Below, one piece after another: positions 26,426 to 35,829 of a DNA stretch of 64,000 nucleotides. The DNA lies in assembly GCA_008363215.1 (NCBI GenBank), contig RHKP01000005.1:1-64000 (forward strand), in the 5' to 3' direction. How positions within the stretch are numbered: position 1 is the first letter of the stretch; every line of letters starts with the position of its first letter. The DNA is from Cyanobacteria bacterium CYA. Its GTDB lineage: Bacteria > Planctomycetota > Phycisphaerae > Phycisphaerales > UBA1924. Under the pieces are notes generated by a model. It had not been told where the DNA came from, did no database searches, and saw only the letters and a program-made list of their open reading frames with translations. Position numbers and translations under genes: made by a program.

Positions 26426-26592
26426 TGCGTCCGATTCGTCTGATCCCTCGACTCGGCCGACCGGGCATCCCCCGCCGGCCAACTTCCCTCCTCCGGGCTG
26501 TGTACTCACAGGCGGCTCCCCCGTGCGTGATGCACGAGGGCATGTTACCGGTGTTTCGGCCACACGGGGTGAGGGTCGGGCATCGGAGAACG

Positions 26593-26628
26593 CCGGACCT
26601 TTGCGAGTCTTCGAGCACAGGTCCGGGT
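26593..26628 (-). repeat. 36-nt hairpin element, copy 1
   Basis: A perfect 8-bp outer stem CCGGACCT/AGGTCCGG encloses an 18-nt loop. It is identical at 31 of 36 positions to 45978-46013. On the minus strand it lies upstream of the kynureninase pseudogene remnant. Confidence 0.65.
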
Positions 26629-26654
26629 TTCTCATTGTCTGGCACCGCGCCCGG

Positions 26655-26888
26655 CTAATCTGCGCTGGCTCGCAGCGCCAGAGCCTGTCGTTCGCCCGCG
26701 AGCAGTCCCCTTGGCTCGGCCCGCACGATCACAGAGCCGTCTCCGGGGTGGGAGTCGAGGCGGATGTTGCGGATGGCGTAGAAGTCGGCGCGACGATGAT
26801 TGGTGCAGGCGACCAGTTGCGTGGCCGAGGCGAGTACCACCACGCTGACAAGTGCATGGCGAGGGGCCGATCGTGTGCGAACTTCCAT
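26655..26888 (-). CDS. Small putative lipoprotein
   Basis: Product of 77 residues if it starts at ATG 26888. A basic n-region and hydrophobic stretch (HALVSVVVLASATQLVAC) ends in a lipobox-like LVAC, so Cys about residue 26 would be lipidated. The mature part (about 50 residues) contains FYAIRNIRLDSHPGDGSVIVRAEP and has no domain that I recognise. The frame stays open further upstream, but that extension has low-complexity character. Moderate-to-low confidence that it is expressed. Confidence 0.45.
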   Translation of the reverse strand: MEVRTRSAPRHALVSVVVLASATQLVACTNHRRADFYAIRNIRLDSHPGDGSVIVRAEPRGLLAGERQALALRASAD

Positions 26889-27188
26889 CCAGCAGCCTTT
26901 CCACGCCTCGACGAGGGCGACAACCCACCTGCGGCCCGATGAAGGTCGATCGGCAAAGTGGGGGAGGGTTCGCGACCCGGAGGCCGGGCGGACGGGGCCC
27001 CCGGTCAGGGTGAGTCCGGCGTCACCGTTCCATTCGCGATAACCTGAAGGCGATTTTCCCCGGAACTGCGGTGTTCTCGGCCCGAGTTGACGCTGGTAAG
27101 TGCTCACAAATGGCCCTTTCCACCCTCAGAGAACGACTACCATTGCCCCGCTCTCAAGACCGACCCGCTGACAAGGAAGACCACGACC
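26889..27188. other. Intergenic region between divergent genes
   Basis: About 300 bases between the putative lipoprotein (minus) and the sugar isomerase gene (plus). No further gene, RNA or strong hairpin is recognised. Promoters of both genes should lie here. Confidence 0.5.
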
Positions 27189-28037
27189 ATGAAGTTGGCT
27201 TTCAGCACCGTCGCAACCCCCGAATGGACTCTTGACCGCGTTCTCGACTTCGCTTCGCGCGTCGATGTGGATGGCGTTGAGTTTCGCACCTTCGGCGACG
27301 ACTCGGCTCACTTCACGCCCGACCCGTGCCTGAGCAGTTTCCCCAAGATTCGTGACATGTGCGCCGCGGCGGGTATCGAGCCGGCGTGCCTGGCAACCTC
27401 GATTTCGTTTGACGAGCCGGTCAGCCCGCCCGTCGTCGGCCGGTTGCTTGGTGACTTCAACAAGTCGGTGATGGCCACGCGGCGGATGATCGAGGTGGCA
27501 ACCCAGATCGAGTGCCCGCTGGTTCGGGTGTTCGGGTTCGAACTGCACGGGCGCGAATCCCGACGCTCGGGCATGCGCCGCGTGGTGGAGCGCCTGCAAC
27601 TGGCGTGCGCGTGCGCCCGCAACACGGGGGTGCGGCTGGTGATCGAAAACGGCGGATCGTTCCCCACGGCAGAGGATCTGGCTGAGATCATCGATCGCAC
27701 CGCCAGTCCGCTCCTCGCGGCCGCATACAGCCCCGCAGTGGGGCAGGCGGTGGGAGAGGACCCGGTCGCGGCGATCAATCTGCTGGGTCAGCGGCTGGCG
27801 TCGGTCAAAATCAAGGACTTCCGAGGCACGACCCCGGTGCAGGTGGGTGAAGGGGAAATGCGCTGCGAGGCGACGGTCTCGCGGCTGGGGCGCATCGGGT
27901 ACAACGGGTGGATCGTGATCGAGTGGGACCGCATGTGGCTTGACGGGTTGGCAGAAGCAGAGCATGTGATCCCGCAGGCCGTGCGGGCGGTAGCGGGCTG
28001 GTACCACGCGGCGGCGGCGGGCAAGGCGGTCGCGTAG
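27189..28037 (+). CDS. Sugar phosphate isomerase/epimerase (xylose isomerase-like TIM barrel)
   Basis: Product of 282 residues. The ATG at 27189 is preceded by AAGGAAG and begins KLAFSTVATPEWTLDRVLDF, the usual N-terminus of AP-endonuclease-2-type TIM barrels. Further barrel motifs: VDGVEFRTFGDD, CPLVRVFGFELHG, VRLVIENGGSFPTAEDL (metal-binding Glu), LASVKIKDFRG, and GYNGWIVIEWDRM. The substrate is unknown; the family interconverts sugars or inositols. queG begins directly after the stop on the same strand. Confidence 0.85.
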   Translation: MKLAFSTVATPEWTLDRVLDFASRVDVDGVEFRTFGDDSAHFTPDPCLSSFPKIRDMCAAAGIEPACLATSISFDEPVSPPVVGRLLGDFNKSVMATRRMIEVATQIECPLVRVFGFELHGRESRRSGMRRVVERLQLACACARNTGVRLVIENGGSFPTAEDLAEIIDRTASPLLAAAYSPAVGQAVGEDPVAAINLLGQRLASVKIKDFRGTTPVQVGEGEMRCEATVSRLGRIGYNGWIVIEWDRMWLDGLAEAEHVIPQAVRAVAGWYHAAAAGKAVA

Positions 28038-28045
28038 GGTTGAGG

Positions 28046-29050
28046 GTGAAAGCGGCCGCGCGGGAGCGCGCACAACAAGTGCTGGAGCGATGCCGTGCGC
28101 TGGGTTTTGCGGCGGCGGGCGTGTGCGCAGCCGAGCCGAGCCGATTCGCCGGACAGTATCAGGCTTGGATCGAGCGAGGCGAGCACGGCACCATGGCGTA
28201 CATGGGCAAGAACGTCGACGTGCGGCTGGACGTGCGGCTGATGATCGAGGGCGCGCGGTCGGTAGTCATGGTGGCCGACCAGTATGCGCTGCGGGGCGAC
28301 GTAGAGGATGAGCGGCGGGCGGGCTTCGGTCGCGTGGCGCGGTATGCGCGCGGCGATGATTATCACGACGTGATCAAGAAGCGCCTGCACGCGCTGTGCG
28401 ACGAACTGGCGGCTGCGCACCCGGGAGAACAGTTCCGGGCGTTCGTCGACACGGCGCCAGTGCTGGAACGCGAACTGGCGGCCCGGTGCGGCATCGGATG
28501 GCAGGGCAAGCACACGCTGACGATCAATCCGGCGCTGGGCAGTTACCTGCTGCTGGGCGGCATCGTTACGACGATGGAACTGGAGCCCCCGCCTCAGCAG
28601 GCAGTGGTGACGGATCACTGCGGTACCTGCACACGCTGCATCGACGCGTGCCCGACGCAGGCGATCCGGCCCTACGGCGTCAACGCGACGCGCTGCATCA
28701 GTTACCTGACGATCGAATACCGCGGCGAGATTCGCCAGGAGTTTCACCGCGCGATGGGCGACTGGATCTTCGGATGCGACATATGCCAGGAGGTTTGCCC
28801 GCACAACTCGGCGCGCCGCGAGCAGCGGGGGGGCGTTCATCCGGCCTATGCCGTGAAGCGGACGGGCTTTGACCTGCTGGAAGTGCTCGGCTGGACGGAG
28901 GAGGATCGACGGGCGGCCTTCAAGGGCTCGTCGATGAAGCGGGCCAAACTGGAGATGATGAAGCGGAACGCAGCGATTGCGGCAGAGAATGTGGGGCCGA
29001 AGATGACGGAGCAGCGGAGAGGCGCGGGCGGAGGATGCCAGGCGGAGTGA
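28046..29050 (+). CDS. queG: Epoxyqueuosine reductase
   Basis: About 334 residues from GTG 28046 (TTG 28040 is also possible), immediately after the isomerase gene. The N-terminal cobalamin-binding half has GFAAAGVCAAEPSRFA, YMGKNVDVRLDVRLM, GRVARYARGDDYHDVIKKR, DTAPVLERELAARCGIGWQG and GSYLLLGGI. Two 4Fe-4S cluster motifs follow: CGTCTRCIDACPTQAI and FGCDICQEVCPHN. It catalyses the last step of queuosine synthesis in tRNA. A HEAT-like tail found in longer homologues is absent. Confidence 0.95.
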   Translation: MKAAARERAQQVLERCRALGFAAAGVCAAEPSRFAGQYQAWIERGEHGTMAYMGKNVDVRLDVRLMIEGARSVVMVADQYALRGDVEDERRAGFGRVARYARGDDYHDVIKKRLHALCDELAAAHPGEQFRAFVDTAPVLERELAARCGIGWQGKHTLTINPALGSYLLLGGIVTTMELEPPPQQAVVTDHCGTCTRCIDACPTQAIRPYGVNATRCISYLTIEYRGEIRQEFHRAMGDWIFGCDICQEVCPHNSARREQRGGVHPAYAVKRTGFDLLEVLGWTEEDRRAAFKGSSMKRAKLEMMKRNAAIAAENVGPKMTEQRRGAGGGCQAE

Positions 29051-29096
29051 GGCGGGCTCGGCTGGTCGTCCACAGGTCTCAGATGGCCCGTCGGAC

Positions 29097-30293
29097 CTAT
29101 GCCATGGAGGCCGACTTGCCGGCGCCTGTGGTGAATAAGCGAGCCAGCAGCACGATCGCCAAGCCCGGCGCGAGGAAAACTTCGCGGCGTTCGATGAAGC
29201 CCATCCAGAACATGGGCAGCGCCAGTCCGACGGCGGCGGCGAAGACGCGGACGAGGCGGCGGCGCTGCGGTGAACCGGGAGGGGCCTGCCCGCGGCGGGC
29301 GGGGATGACGACCAGCCAGACGTACGTCGGAAAGACCAGCCCGTAGAGCCCCATGAACAAGCGGTAGACGACTTCACCGGCATCCAGCCCGGCGTGCCCG
29401 GGAAGGACGCGCACCAAGACTCCGACCAGGGCGGCCACGAGCAGTGCTCCCCAGCGGAGCGCATCGGGCGAGCCACGCGATTCAGCGCAGCGAACGTGGG
29501 CAGCAACGGTGAATGCCGCCTGAAGCAACAGGTGTGCGAGCAGCGCGACGCCTACGACGAAAGGTGCCGTCGTGCCGCCGAGCAGAGGGAGCAGCATCGG
29601 CGCGTAGGCGAGCGTGAGCAAGATCATGGCGAGGAAGAAGAGGCCGAAGCCGATCGAGAATGCGGCCCGCGCCTGGCGTCCGGGCAGTTCGGCCCGCGCG
29701 GTGAGAAAGGTCCGGTCAAGGTATGGGCAGAGGGCAAAGCCGAACACGCAAACGGGCGCCAGCCAGAGAAGCGCAGGCTCGGGGCGTTGCTGGGTGAAAG
29801 TCGGCAGCGTCAGCCCGGTGCGAGCGAGCACCAGTCCGAATACGCCCAGTGACAGAACCAGCAGGGGGGCGGAGAGCAGCGCCAGACCGTACGGGCGCTG
29901 GGCGAGGAAGAGCAGGAACACGGCGATGGCCGGGAAGATGACCAAACTGACGGCGGTACGGTCGAGGGCAAGTGCGGTGGGGGCCCAGGTGCCGATCCAG
30001 CAGAGCCAGTAGACGTGAAAGGCGAGCGTGGCGGTGGAAAAGGAGGCGACGGCGCGACGGTGCTCGAAGGCCAGCGTGGCGGCCGACTGACGGGTGGTGA
30101 GCACCCATCCCATGCCGGCGGCGCCGACGACGTTGGGCGCGGCGAAAACGAGAAAGCCCCAGATCCCGTAGTCGCGCAGCAGCAGGGCGGGGAGAAACAT
30201 GCCGATGCACCACGTCCAGGAACAGGCGAGAAAGGCCGCCCAAGTGAGGACGGAGAGCACGGTTCGAGCCGCGGGCTCGGGTTGCCGGTCCAT
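29097..30293 (-). CDS. Polytopic membrane protein of unknown function
   Basis: Product of 398 residues with about 11-12 hydrophobic helices, beginning VLSVLTWAAFLACSWTWCIG and ending GFIERREVFLAPGLAIVLLA. Residues LRDYGIWGFLVFAAPNVVG and FHVYWLCWIGTW look like conserved helices, but I cannot assign a transporter family. It begins 11 bases after the metK stop on the same strand, so it is probably co-transcribed with metK. Confidence 0.6.
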   Translation of the reverse strand: MDRQPEPAARTVLSVLTWAAFLACSWTWCIGMFLPALLLRDYGIWGFLVFAAPNVVGAAGMGWVLTTRQSAATLAFEHRRAVASFSTATLAFHVYWLCWIGTWAPTALALDRTAVSLVIFPAIAVFLLFLAQRPYGLALLSAPLLVLSLGVFGLVLARTGLTLPTFTQQRPEPALLWLAPVCVFGFALCPYLDRTFLTARAELPGRQARAAFSIGFGLFFLAMILLTLAYAPMLLPLLGGTTAPFVVGVALLAHLLLQAAFTVAAHVRCAESRGSPDALRWGALLVAALVGVLVRVLPGHAGLDAGEVVYRLFMGLYGLVFPTYVWLVVIPARRGQAPPGSPQRRRLVRVFAAAVGLALPMFWMGFIERREVFLAPGLAIVLLARLFTTGAGKSASMA

Positions 30294-30304
30294 CGTGCAG
30301 TCGC

Positions 30305-31495
30305 TCAGCGGACGGCGCGTTTGAGGGCGTCGACCTTGTCGGTGCGTTCCCAGGTAAAGCCGGGATTGCGCACCGTCGTGCCATTCGTGCGGATGTATTC
30401 CACCTCAGCCGCCGGGCGGCCGAAGTGCCCGTGCCGCGCGGTGGTGCGGAAGATCGGCTTTCGCAGTTGCAGGGTTTCGATGATGCCCTTGGGGGTGAGC
30501 GAGAACACGTCGCGGATGGCCCTGCTGATGCGGGCGGGCTCGACGCGCTCGGTACCGTTGCAGGAGACGTGAACGCTGGTCGGTTCGGCGACGCCGATGG
30601 CGTAGGAGAGTTGGATTTCGCACTCGTCGGCCATTTCGGCGGCGACGACGTTCTTGGCGATGTAGCGGGCCATGTAGGCGGCGGAGCGGTCAACCTTGGT
30701 CGGATCCTTGCCGGAGAAGGCGCCTCCGCCGTGGCGCCCGCGACCGCCGTAGGTGTCGACGATGATCTTGCGCCCGGTGAGCCCTGAGTCGCCGTGAGGC
30801 CCGCCGATCTCGAAACGCCCGGTGGGGTTCACGTGGATGGTGATGCCGGGGTTGTAGCGATCTCCGAGGACGGGCTTGATGACGTGCTCGATGACGGCCT
30901 TCTTGAGGTCGACCTGGCGATCGTTCCACGTGGGGTCGTGCTGGGTGGAAAGGACGACGGTGTCCACGGCGACGGGCTTGCGGCCGTCATACTCGACGGT
31001 GACCTGGCTCTTGGCGTCGGGGCGGAGCCCGGGGATGCGTCCTTCGCGGCGGACCATAGCCTGCTGCTCGACGAGCCGATGGGCAAGTTGGATGGGTAAC
31101 GGCATGAGATCGTCGGTCTCGCGGCAGGCGAAGCCGAACATCATGCCCTGGTCTCCGGCGCCATCGCGGTCCACGCCCTGAGCGATGTCGGGCGATTGTT
31201 TATTGAGGGCGACCAGGACGGCGCAGGACTCGCAGTCGAAGCGCATCTCGGCGGTGGTGTACCCGATCTCGCGGATGGTGCCTCGCACGATGTCGGGAAT
31301 ATCCACGTAGGTGTTGGTGGTGACCTCGCCGGCCACGACCACCAGCCCGGTGGCTACCAGAGTCTCGCAGGCGACCCGGGAGAACGGATCGTCGGCAAGC
31401 ATGGCGTCGAGAATGGCGTCGGAAATCTGGTCGGCAACCTTGTCGGGGTGACCCATCGAGACCGACTCAGACGTGAACAGGTTCGTGTGCGACAT
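30305..31495 (-). CDS. metK: S-adenosylmethionine synthase
   Basis: Product of 396 residues, standard length. Signatures: [19 protein letters not shown] near the N-terminus, [12 protein letters not shown] (the hexapeptide-type ATP motif), [16 protein letters not shown] (P-loop-like motif 2), and [15 protein letters not shown]. It makes SAM from methionine and ATP. GAGG lies 7 bases before the ATG. Divergent from purM with about 150 bases between; no SAM riboswitch is seen in this leader. A membrane protein gene follows at 11 bases. Confidence 0.97.
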   Translation of the reverse strand: MSHTNLFTSESVSMGHPDKVADQISDAILDAMLADDPFSRVACETLVATGLVVVAGEVTTNTYVDIPDIVRGTIREIGYTTAEMRFDCESCAVLVALNKQSPDIAQGVDRDGAGDQGMMFGFACRETDDLMPLPIQLAHRLVEQQAMVRREGRIPGLRPDAKSQVTVEYDGRKPVAVDTVVLSTQHDPTWNDRQVDLKKAVIEHVIKPVLGDRYNPGITIHVNPTGRFEIGGPHGDSGLTGRKIIVDTYGGRGRHGGGAFSGKDPTKVDRSAAYMARYIAKNVVAAEMADECEIQLSYAIGVAEPTSVHVSCNGTERVEPARISRAIRDVFSLTPKGIIETLQLRKPIFRTTARHGHFGRPAAEVEYIRTNGTTVRNPGFTWERTDKVDALKRAVR

Positions 31496-31643
31496 GAAAG
31501 CCTCGTCCTGACCAAGTGTGTTCGGCCGCCGCGGTTTCGGGCGCGTCAGGGTGGATGGTAGCCGGGAGAATGCGGCGTTTCAGCCCCGGGCCCGGGTGGG
31601 CCGGGCGCACGCCGGGCGCGGGTGGGCGCACTATCCTCACCGC

Positions 31644-32723
31644 ATGGGCAAGAGTCGCAAGGGCGGGTTGACGTATGCCGACGCGGGCGTGGACATTGAA
31701 GCGGGGGATCGGTTCGCCGAGTCCATCGGCTCGCTGCTGCGCCGGACCCACGGGCAGCGGGTCATCCCGAACCCCGGCGGCTTTGCCGGTCTGTACCGGC
31801 TGGACTACAACGAAGAACTCTTCCGGCACAACTTCCGTGAGCCGGTGCTGGTCGGGTGCACCGATGGCGTGGGCACCAAGGTGCACCTGGCCCGCGAGAT
31901 GAACAGGTTCGATACCGTCGGCATCGACCTGGTCGCGATGAACGTCAATGACCTGATCGTGCAGGGGGCCGAGCCCCTGTTCTTCCTGGACTATGTGGCG
32001 GTGCACAAGGTGGAGCAGGAGATGCTCTACGCGATCCTCGTGGGCATCAGCAAAGGGTGTGAGATAGCGCGGTGCTCGCTGCTCGGCGGCGAGACGGCCG
32101 AGATGAACGACCTCTACAAGCCTGGCGATTTCGACCTGGCCGGATTTGCCGTGGGGGTGGTCGAGTTGCAGCGGGCGACCGATCCGACGCGGGTCGAGCC
32201 GGGCGACGTGGTACTCGGGCTGGCTTCGAGCGGGGTGCACTCCAACGGGTACTCGCTGGTTCGCAAGATCGTCAGGAAGGCCAGACTCAGACTGGAGAAG
32301 GTGTACCCCGAACTCGACGAGCAGCGCACGCTGGGTGAGGTGTTGCTCGAACCGACGCGGATTTACGTGGACCCGGTGGTCCGCGTGCAGCGAGGGTATC
32401 GGGTCAAGAAGGTGATCACCGGCATGGCCCACATCACCGGCGGGGGGATCGAGGGCAATCTGTGCCGCGCGCTTCACGAAAAAGTGGACGCGGTGGTGGA
32501 CACCAAGTCGTGGCCGCGGCCGGCGGTGTTCGCGTTCCTCCAGGACAGGGGCGGAGTGCCGGAAGAGGAGATGTGGCGGGTGTTCAATATGGGGATCGGC
32601 TACTGCCTGATCGTGCGTCCGACGTTCGCCGAATCGGTGATGCGCAAACTCACACGCATGGGCGAGACGGTGAGCGTGATCGGGAAAGTGAGCAAGGGCA
32701 AGGGCAACGTGCGCCTCGTGTAG
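31644..32723 (+). CDS. purM: Phosphoribosylformylglycinamidine cyclo-ligase (AIR synthetase)
   Basis: Product of 359 residues. Motifs of the PurM/AIRS fold in order: LTYADAGVDIEAGDRF, NPGGFAGLYRLD, LVGCTDGVGTKVHLA, MNVNDLIVQGAEPLFFLDY, GCEIARCSLLGGETAEMNDL, VLGLASSGVHSNGYSLVRKI, GMAHITGGGIEGNLCR, and MWRVFNMGIGYCLIV. It catalyses ATP-dependent ring closure of FGAM to AIR in purine synthesis. The ATG at 31644 gives the standard N-terminus. Confidence 0.97.
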   Translation: MGKSRKGGLTYADAGVDIEAGDRFAESIGSLLRRTHGQRVIPNPGGFAGLYRLDYNEELFRHNFREPVLVGCTDGVGTKVHLAREMNRFDTVGIDLVAMNVNDLIVQGAEPLFFLDYVAVHKVEQEMLYAILVGISKGCEIARCSLLGGETAEMNDLYKPGDFDLAGFAVGVVELQRATDPTRVEPGDVVLGLASSGVHSNGYSLVRKIVRKARLRLEKVYPELDEQRTLGEVLLEPTRIYVDPVVRVQRGYRVKKVITGMAHITGGGIEGNLCRALHEKVDAVVDTKSWPRPAVFAFLQDRGGVPEEEMWRVFNMGIGYCLIVRPTFAESVMRKLTRMGETVSVIGKVSKGKGNVRLV

Positions 32724-32857
32724 ACGGCGCCTTCATTCGTCGGTTGTCCGTGCGAGCGTGATGGATTTGCACAGGCGTGCTGCCGGACTTCACCGGGACT
32801 TGTCTGCCGGCCGGCCGACATACCCGGCAATGCTCGACAACGGCGCCCACGCGGGGC

Positions 32858-34468
32858 TCAGGGCAGCCTCACCACGTATCCCGTGTACGGATCGAGCCTG
32901 CCCAGCGCCCGCCAGCGCGGATCGACTTCGTGCGCCGGGCACAAGACCGGCACGTTGTGCAGCAACTCCTTCAATGCGGCGCCGGGTTTGACGCCCAGCG
33001 AGGCGGCGTCCACTCCCCAATCTCCGGTGAGCGTGTCGCCCGAGACATTGACCACCACCAGCAGGCGCCCGCGGGCGTGCGAGCGGACGAATACCAGCAC
33101 ACGCTCATCACCCGCGTCGAGCAGCGCAAAGCCGCCTGCGTGCAGCGCCGGCTCGGCCTGCCGAAGCGCGATCAGGCGACGATACGTCGAGAACAACGAG
33201 TCCGGCTGAGTCTGCTGACGTTCAACATTGGCCTGCTCGACGGACGAATCCACCGGTTTCCACGGCGTGCCGGTCGTAAATCCGGCACGCTCTCCGTCGC
33301 CGGTCCACTGCATGGGAGTGCGCAGGTCAGGATCGGGCTTCACGCCCGTCATGCCGATTTCCTCGCCGTAGTAGATGAACGGCACTCCCGGGGCCGTGAA
33401 CTGGATCGTCGCGGCGCACGCCGCCTTTTCGCGATTGCCACCCAGGCGGCTCATCACACGGTCCATGTCGTGGTTGCCGATCATCGTCGAGGCCGCGCCG
33501 CCCAGATCCTTCCAGGACGGGTCGAGCGCCCGCGCGATAGTCTCGGCCTTGCCTGCGTTGATGCCCTTCTCGACGGCAAAACACGTCGAGAACTCGAAGG
33601 CTGAATCGATGCCGTCGTTCACGTACTGCGCCACCACGTCGGTGTCGTCCCAGACCTCGCCGACGAGGAACACGCCGGGACGGGCCTGGTGCATCACGCG
33701 ATTGAAGTCGCGCAACCAGGCGATGGTCTGCGGCGTGTTCTCAAACTGCACGCCGTCTTCGATCAGGTGCTTGACCGCGTCGAGCCGCAGCCCGTCGGCC
33801 CCCATGTCGGTGATCCAGTAGCGGCACTGGTCGTACATCGCCTCCGAGGCGGCCTGAGAGCGCAGGTTCAAGTCGGGCATGCCGTGCCAGAAGAATCCGT
33901 AGTAATACTGACCGGCGCGGTCCCTGACCTTGTCGTGCCAGACCGGGTGATTGGGCGCGCCCTCGCCGGTCAGCGGTTCATCACGCCACACGAACCAGTC
34001 ACGCTTGTCACTGGCAGGATCAATCGCCTGTTGGAACCAGGGGTGATCGATCCCCACGTGATTCATCACCGTGTCGAGGATGACGCGGATGCCGCGCGCG
34101 TGGCAGGCGGCGACGAGGGCCTTGAAATCTTCGTTGGTGCCGTACTCATCATCAACCGTGCGGTAGTCAGTCACGTCGTAGCCGTGATAACTGCGCGACT
34201 GTGCGATGGGCATGAGCCAGATGCCGGTGACGCCGAGGTCGTCGGCGGTGTGCGGATCACCGTCATTGAGATAGTCAAGCCGGTCGAGAAGCCCGCGCAG
34301 GTCGCCCACGCCGTCGCCGGCCAGTGGGCCCTGGGTCGAGTCCGCGAACGATCGCACGAAAATCTCGTAGAAGACGGCGGTACGCCACCAGTCTTCGCCG
34401 GGCGACAGCGGCGGCGGAGCGACCGACAGACCCATGCAGGCACAGACGAGCAGCCCGGCGGTGTACAT
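32858..34468 (-). CDS. Alpha-amylase family protein (GH13), exported
   Basis: Product of 536 residues with an N-terminal signal-like segment (MYTAGLLVCACMGLSVA). GH13 barrel motifs: GIWLMPIAQSRSYHGYDVTD, VILDTVMNHVG (region I), GADGLRLDAVKH (region II, nucleophile Asp), FLVGEVWD (region III, acid/base Glu), MIGNHDMDR (region IV, transition-state Asp). The C-terminal beta domain ends YTGYVVRLP. By family it hydrolyses or transfers alpha-1,4-glucosidic bonds; it resembles periplasmic alpha-amylases/oligo-glucosidases. GGAG is 8 bases upstream of the ATG. Confidence 0.93.
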   Translation of the reverse strand: MYTAGLLVCACMGLSVAPPPLSPGEDWWRTAVFYEIFVRSFADSTQGPLAGDGVGDLRGLLDRLDYLNDGDPHTADDLGVTGIWLMPIAQSRSYHGYDVTDYRTVDDEYGTNEDFKALVAACHARGIRVILDTVMNHVGIDHPWFQQAIDPASDKRDWFVWRDEPLTGEGAPNHPVWHDKVRDRAGQYYYGFFWHGMPDLNLRSQAASEAMYDQCRYWITDMGADGLRLDAVKHLIEDGVQFENTPQTIAWLRDFNRVMHQARPGVFLVGEVWDDTDVVAQYVNDGIDSAFEFSTCFAVEKGINAGKAETIARALDPSWKDLGGAASTMIGNHDMDRVMSRLGGNREKAACAATIQFTAPGVPFIYYGEEIGMTGVKPDPDLRTPMQWTGDGERAGFTTGTPWKPVDSSVEQANVERQQTQPDSLFSTYRRLIALRQAEPALHAGGFALLDAGDERVLVFVRSHARGRLLVVVNVSGDTLTGDWGVDAASLGVKPGAALKELLHNVPVLCPAHEVDPRWRALGRLDPYTGYVVRLP

Positions 34469-34530
34469 CGACAGATCTCCCGGCTGAGCGTATCACGCCT
34501 GCCGACAGGCAGCATCAGAGCCCACCCGAT

Positions 34531-34977
34531 TCACCCGCCGAAGAGCCGGACCAGGAAGACTGCTCCCAGCGCTCCCAGAGCACTCACGCAGGCCGAGCGG
34601 ATGAACCACTGCCAGGGCTCGTCCCGGGAGGCGGGCTGCGGCTTTCGGACCATCGCGATGCGTTCGGCGGTGGTATCTGCGAGCGGGCCAAGCCCACAGC
34701 GGGCGCTGTCCTGGATGATGGCAATGATCAGGGCCGCGTCGAAGTCACGCAGCCCGAGGAGGCGTGCGAGTTTGAGAAGTCTCTCCCTCTTCTCGGGCGT
34801 GAGAACCGCGGCTCTCTCCCCCTCGATCGCCGCCGCCACGCGCACCGCCAGGATCCAGCGGGCATCGCCCGCTTCAAGGGGTGAAGCGGGGATGTCGGCC
34901 TGCAACGATGTTGCCGGTTCGCCACGCGCAGCGCCGACCAGACGCAACGCCGGGGTGTCTGGAAGCCCGGGACTCAT
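34531..34977 (-). CDS. Hypothetical protein with C-terminal membrane helix
   Basis: Product of 148 residues. Residues about 40-90 form an amphipathic helical region (ARWILAVRVAAAIEGERAAV, then PEKRERLLKLARLLGLRDF followed by DAALIIAIIQDSARCG). A single hydrophobic segment near the end (about 128-146, ACVSALGALGAVFLVRLFGG) would make it tail-anchored. I recognise no domain. Divergent from the next gene with about 65 bases between. Confidence 0.55.
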   Translation of the reverse strand: MSPGLPDTPALRLVGAARGEPATSLQADIPASPLEAGDARWILAVRVAAAIEGERAAVLTPEKRERLLKLARLLGLRDFDAALIIAIIQDSARCGLGPLADTTAERIAMVRKPQPASRDEPWQWFIRSACVSALGALGAVFLVRLFGG

Positions 34978-35044
34978 GTTCGACTGGTGTGCTGCACACG
35001 CCGTGCCGATCTTGTTCGGCCTCCGCTACACTTTGCCGCAGCCC

Positions 35045-35674
35045 ATGAGCGCCCGCACGACCGAGAATCCGCTCCCCGCCATCGAGGCGCTGTTGTCGCC
35101 CGACGAGATCGTCGCGCGGCTCGACAAGGCCTCGCGGCGAGGGCGCATGCCGGGATTCCGTGCCCGCCCCAAGGACGCCCTCTTTCAGACCGATGCGTGG
35201 GGCACGCCGTTTGATTTTGACCTGTTTGCAAGTGCCGAGGGCGCCGAAGGCCGCACGCGCCTGGTGTTCGAGGTGCGACTCCGACAGCGGCTGCCGCGCG
35301 TCTATGCGCTGATGCTGGTGCTGACGGTGTGGCCGGGCGCGCCGCTCACTGACTCGCTGTTGCGCATGTGGTTCGACTGGTATCACCACCTCACGCAGAT
35401 CGAGTTCTTCAGGCTCGGCTCGTGGGAGTGGTTCACGTACGCGTGGTACATCCCCGTGTGCGTGCTTCCTTTGCCCTTCATGTGGAAGGGGTGGATGCGT
35501 CGCAGCCGCGCGACGGCCAGAGTTTCGGCGCTGGAGATGATCGCCAAGATCGCAGGCGAGTTGGGTGTGCCGGTCCCGCCTGAAGCCGCAGCGGCGGTTT
35601 CTCCCGCTGCCGATCCTGCTGACGGACGGCTCGCCGGCAGCGTGGGTAAGCCGGGCGCCGGCGACACAGCCTGA
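35045..35674 (+). CDS. Hypothetical membrane protein
   Basis: Product of 209 residues. The N-terminal cytoplasmic part (1-75) has SPDEIVARLDKASRRGRMPG and ALFQTDAWGTPFDFDLF. Two hydrophobic segments follow (about 85-105, RVYALMLVLTVWPGAPL, and about 135-155, WYIPVCVLPLPFMW), then a short basic cytoplasmic tail with an EMIAKIAGELG helix. No family is recognised. Confidence 0.6.
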   Translation: MSARTTENPLPAIEALLSPDEIVARLDKASRRGRMPGFRARPKDALFQTDAWGTPFDFDLFASAEGAEGRTRLVFEVRLRQRLPRVYALMLVLTVWPGAPLTDSLLRMWFDWYHHLTQIEFFRLGSWEWFTYAWYIPVCVLPLPFMWKGWMRRSRATARVSALEMIAKIAGELGVPVPPEAAAAVSPAADPADGRLAGSVGKPGAGDTA

Positions 35675-35829
35675 AGTCCGGACGTGCGCCACAGTCCATC
35701 AGCCGTGTGGGGCGCGATCGACACGGTCGTGGCGGACGAGGCACGAGGCCTCCGGGCGACACGACGCATGGCGCCGACAAGCGCATATCCTTGCACGAGG
35801 GCTTGGGAGGGCCCTCGCAGGGACCAATC

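Noticed and set aside
31496..31643. SAM riboswitch in the metK leader
   Set aside because: No SAM-I or SAM-II/IV/V conserved core is visible in the 150-base leader on the minus strand.
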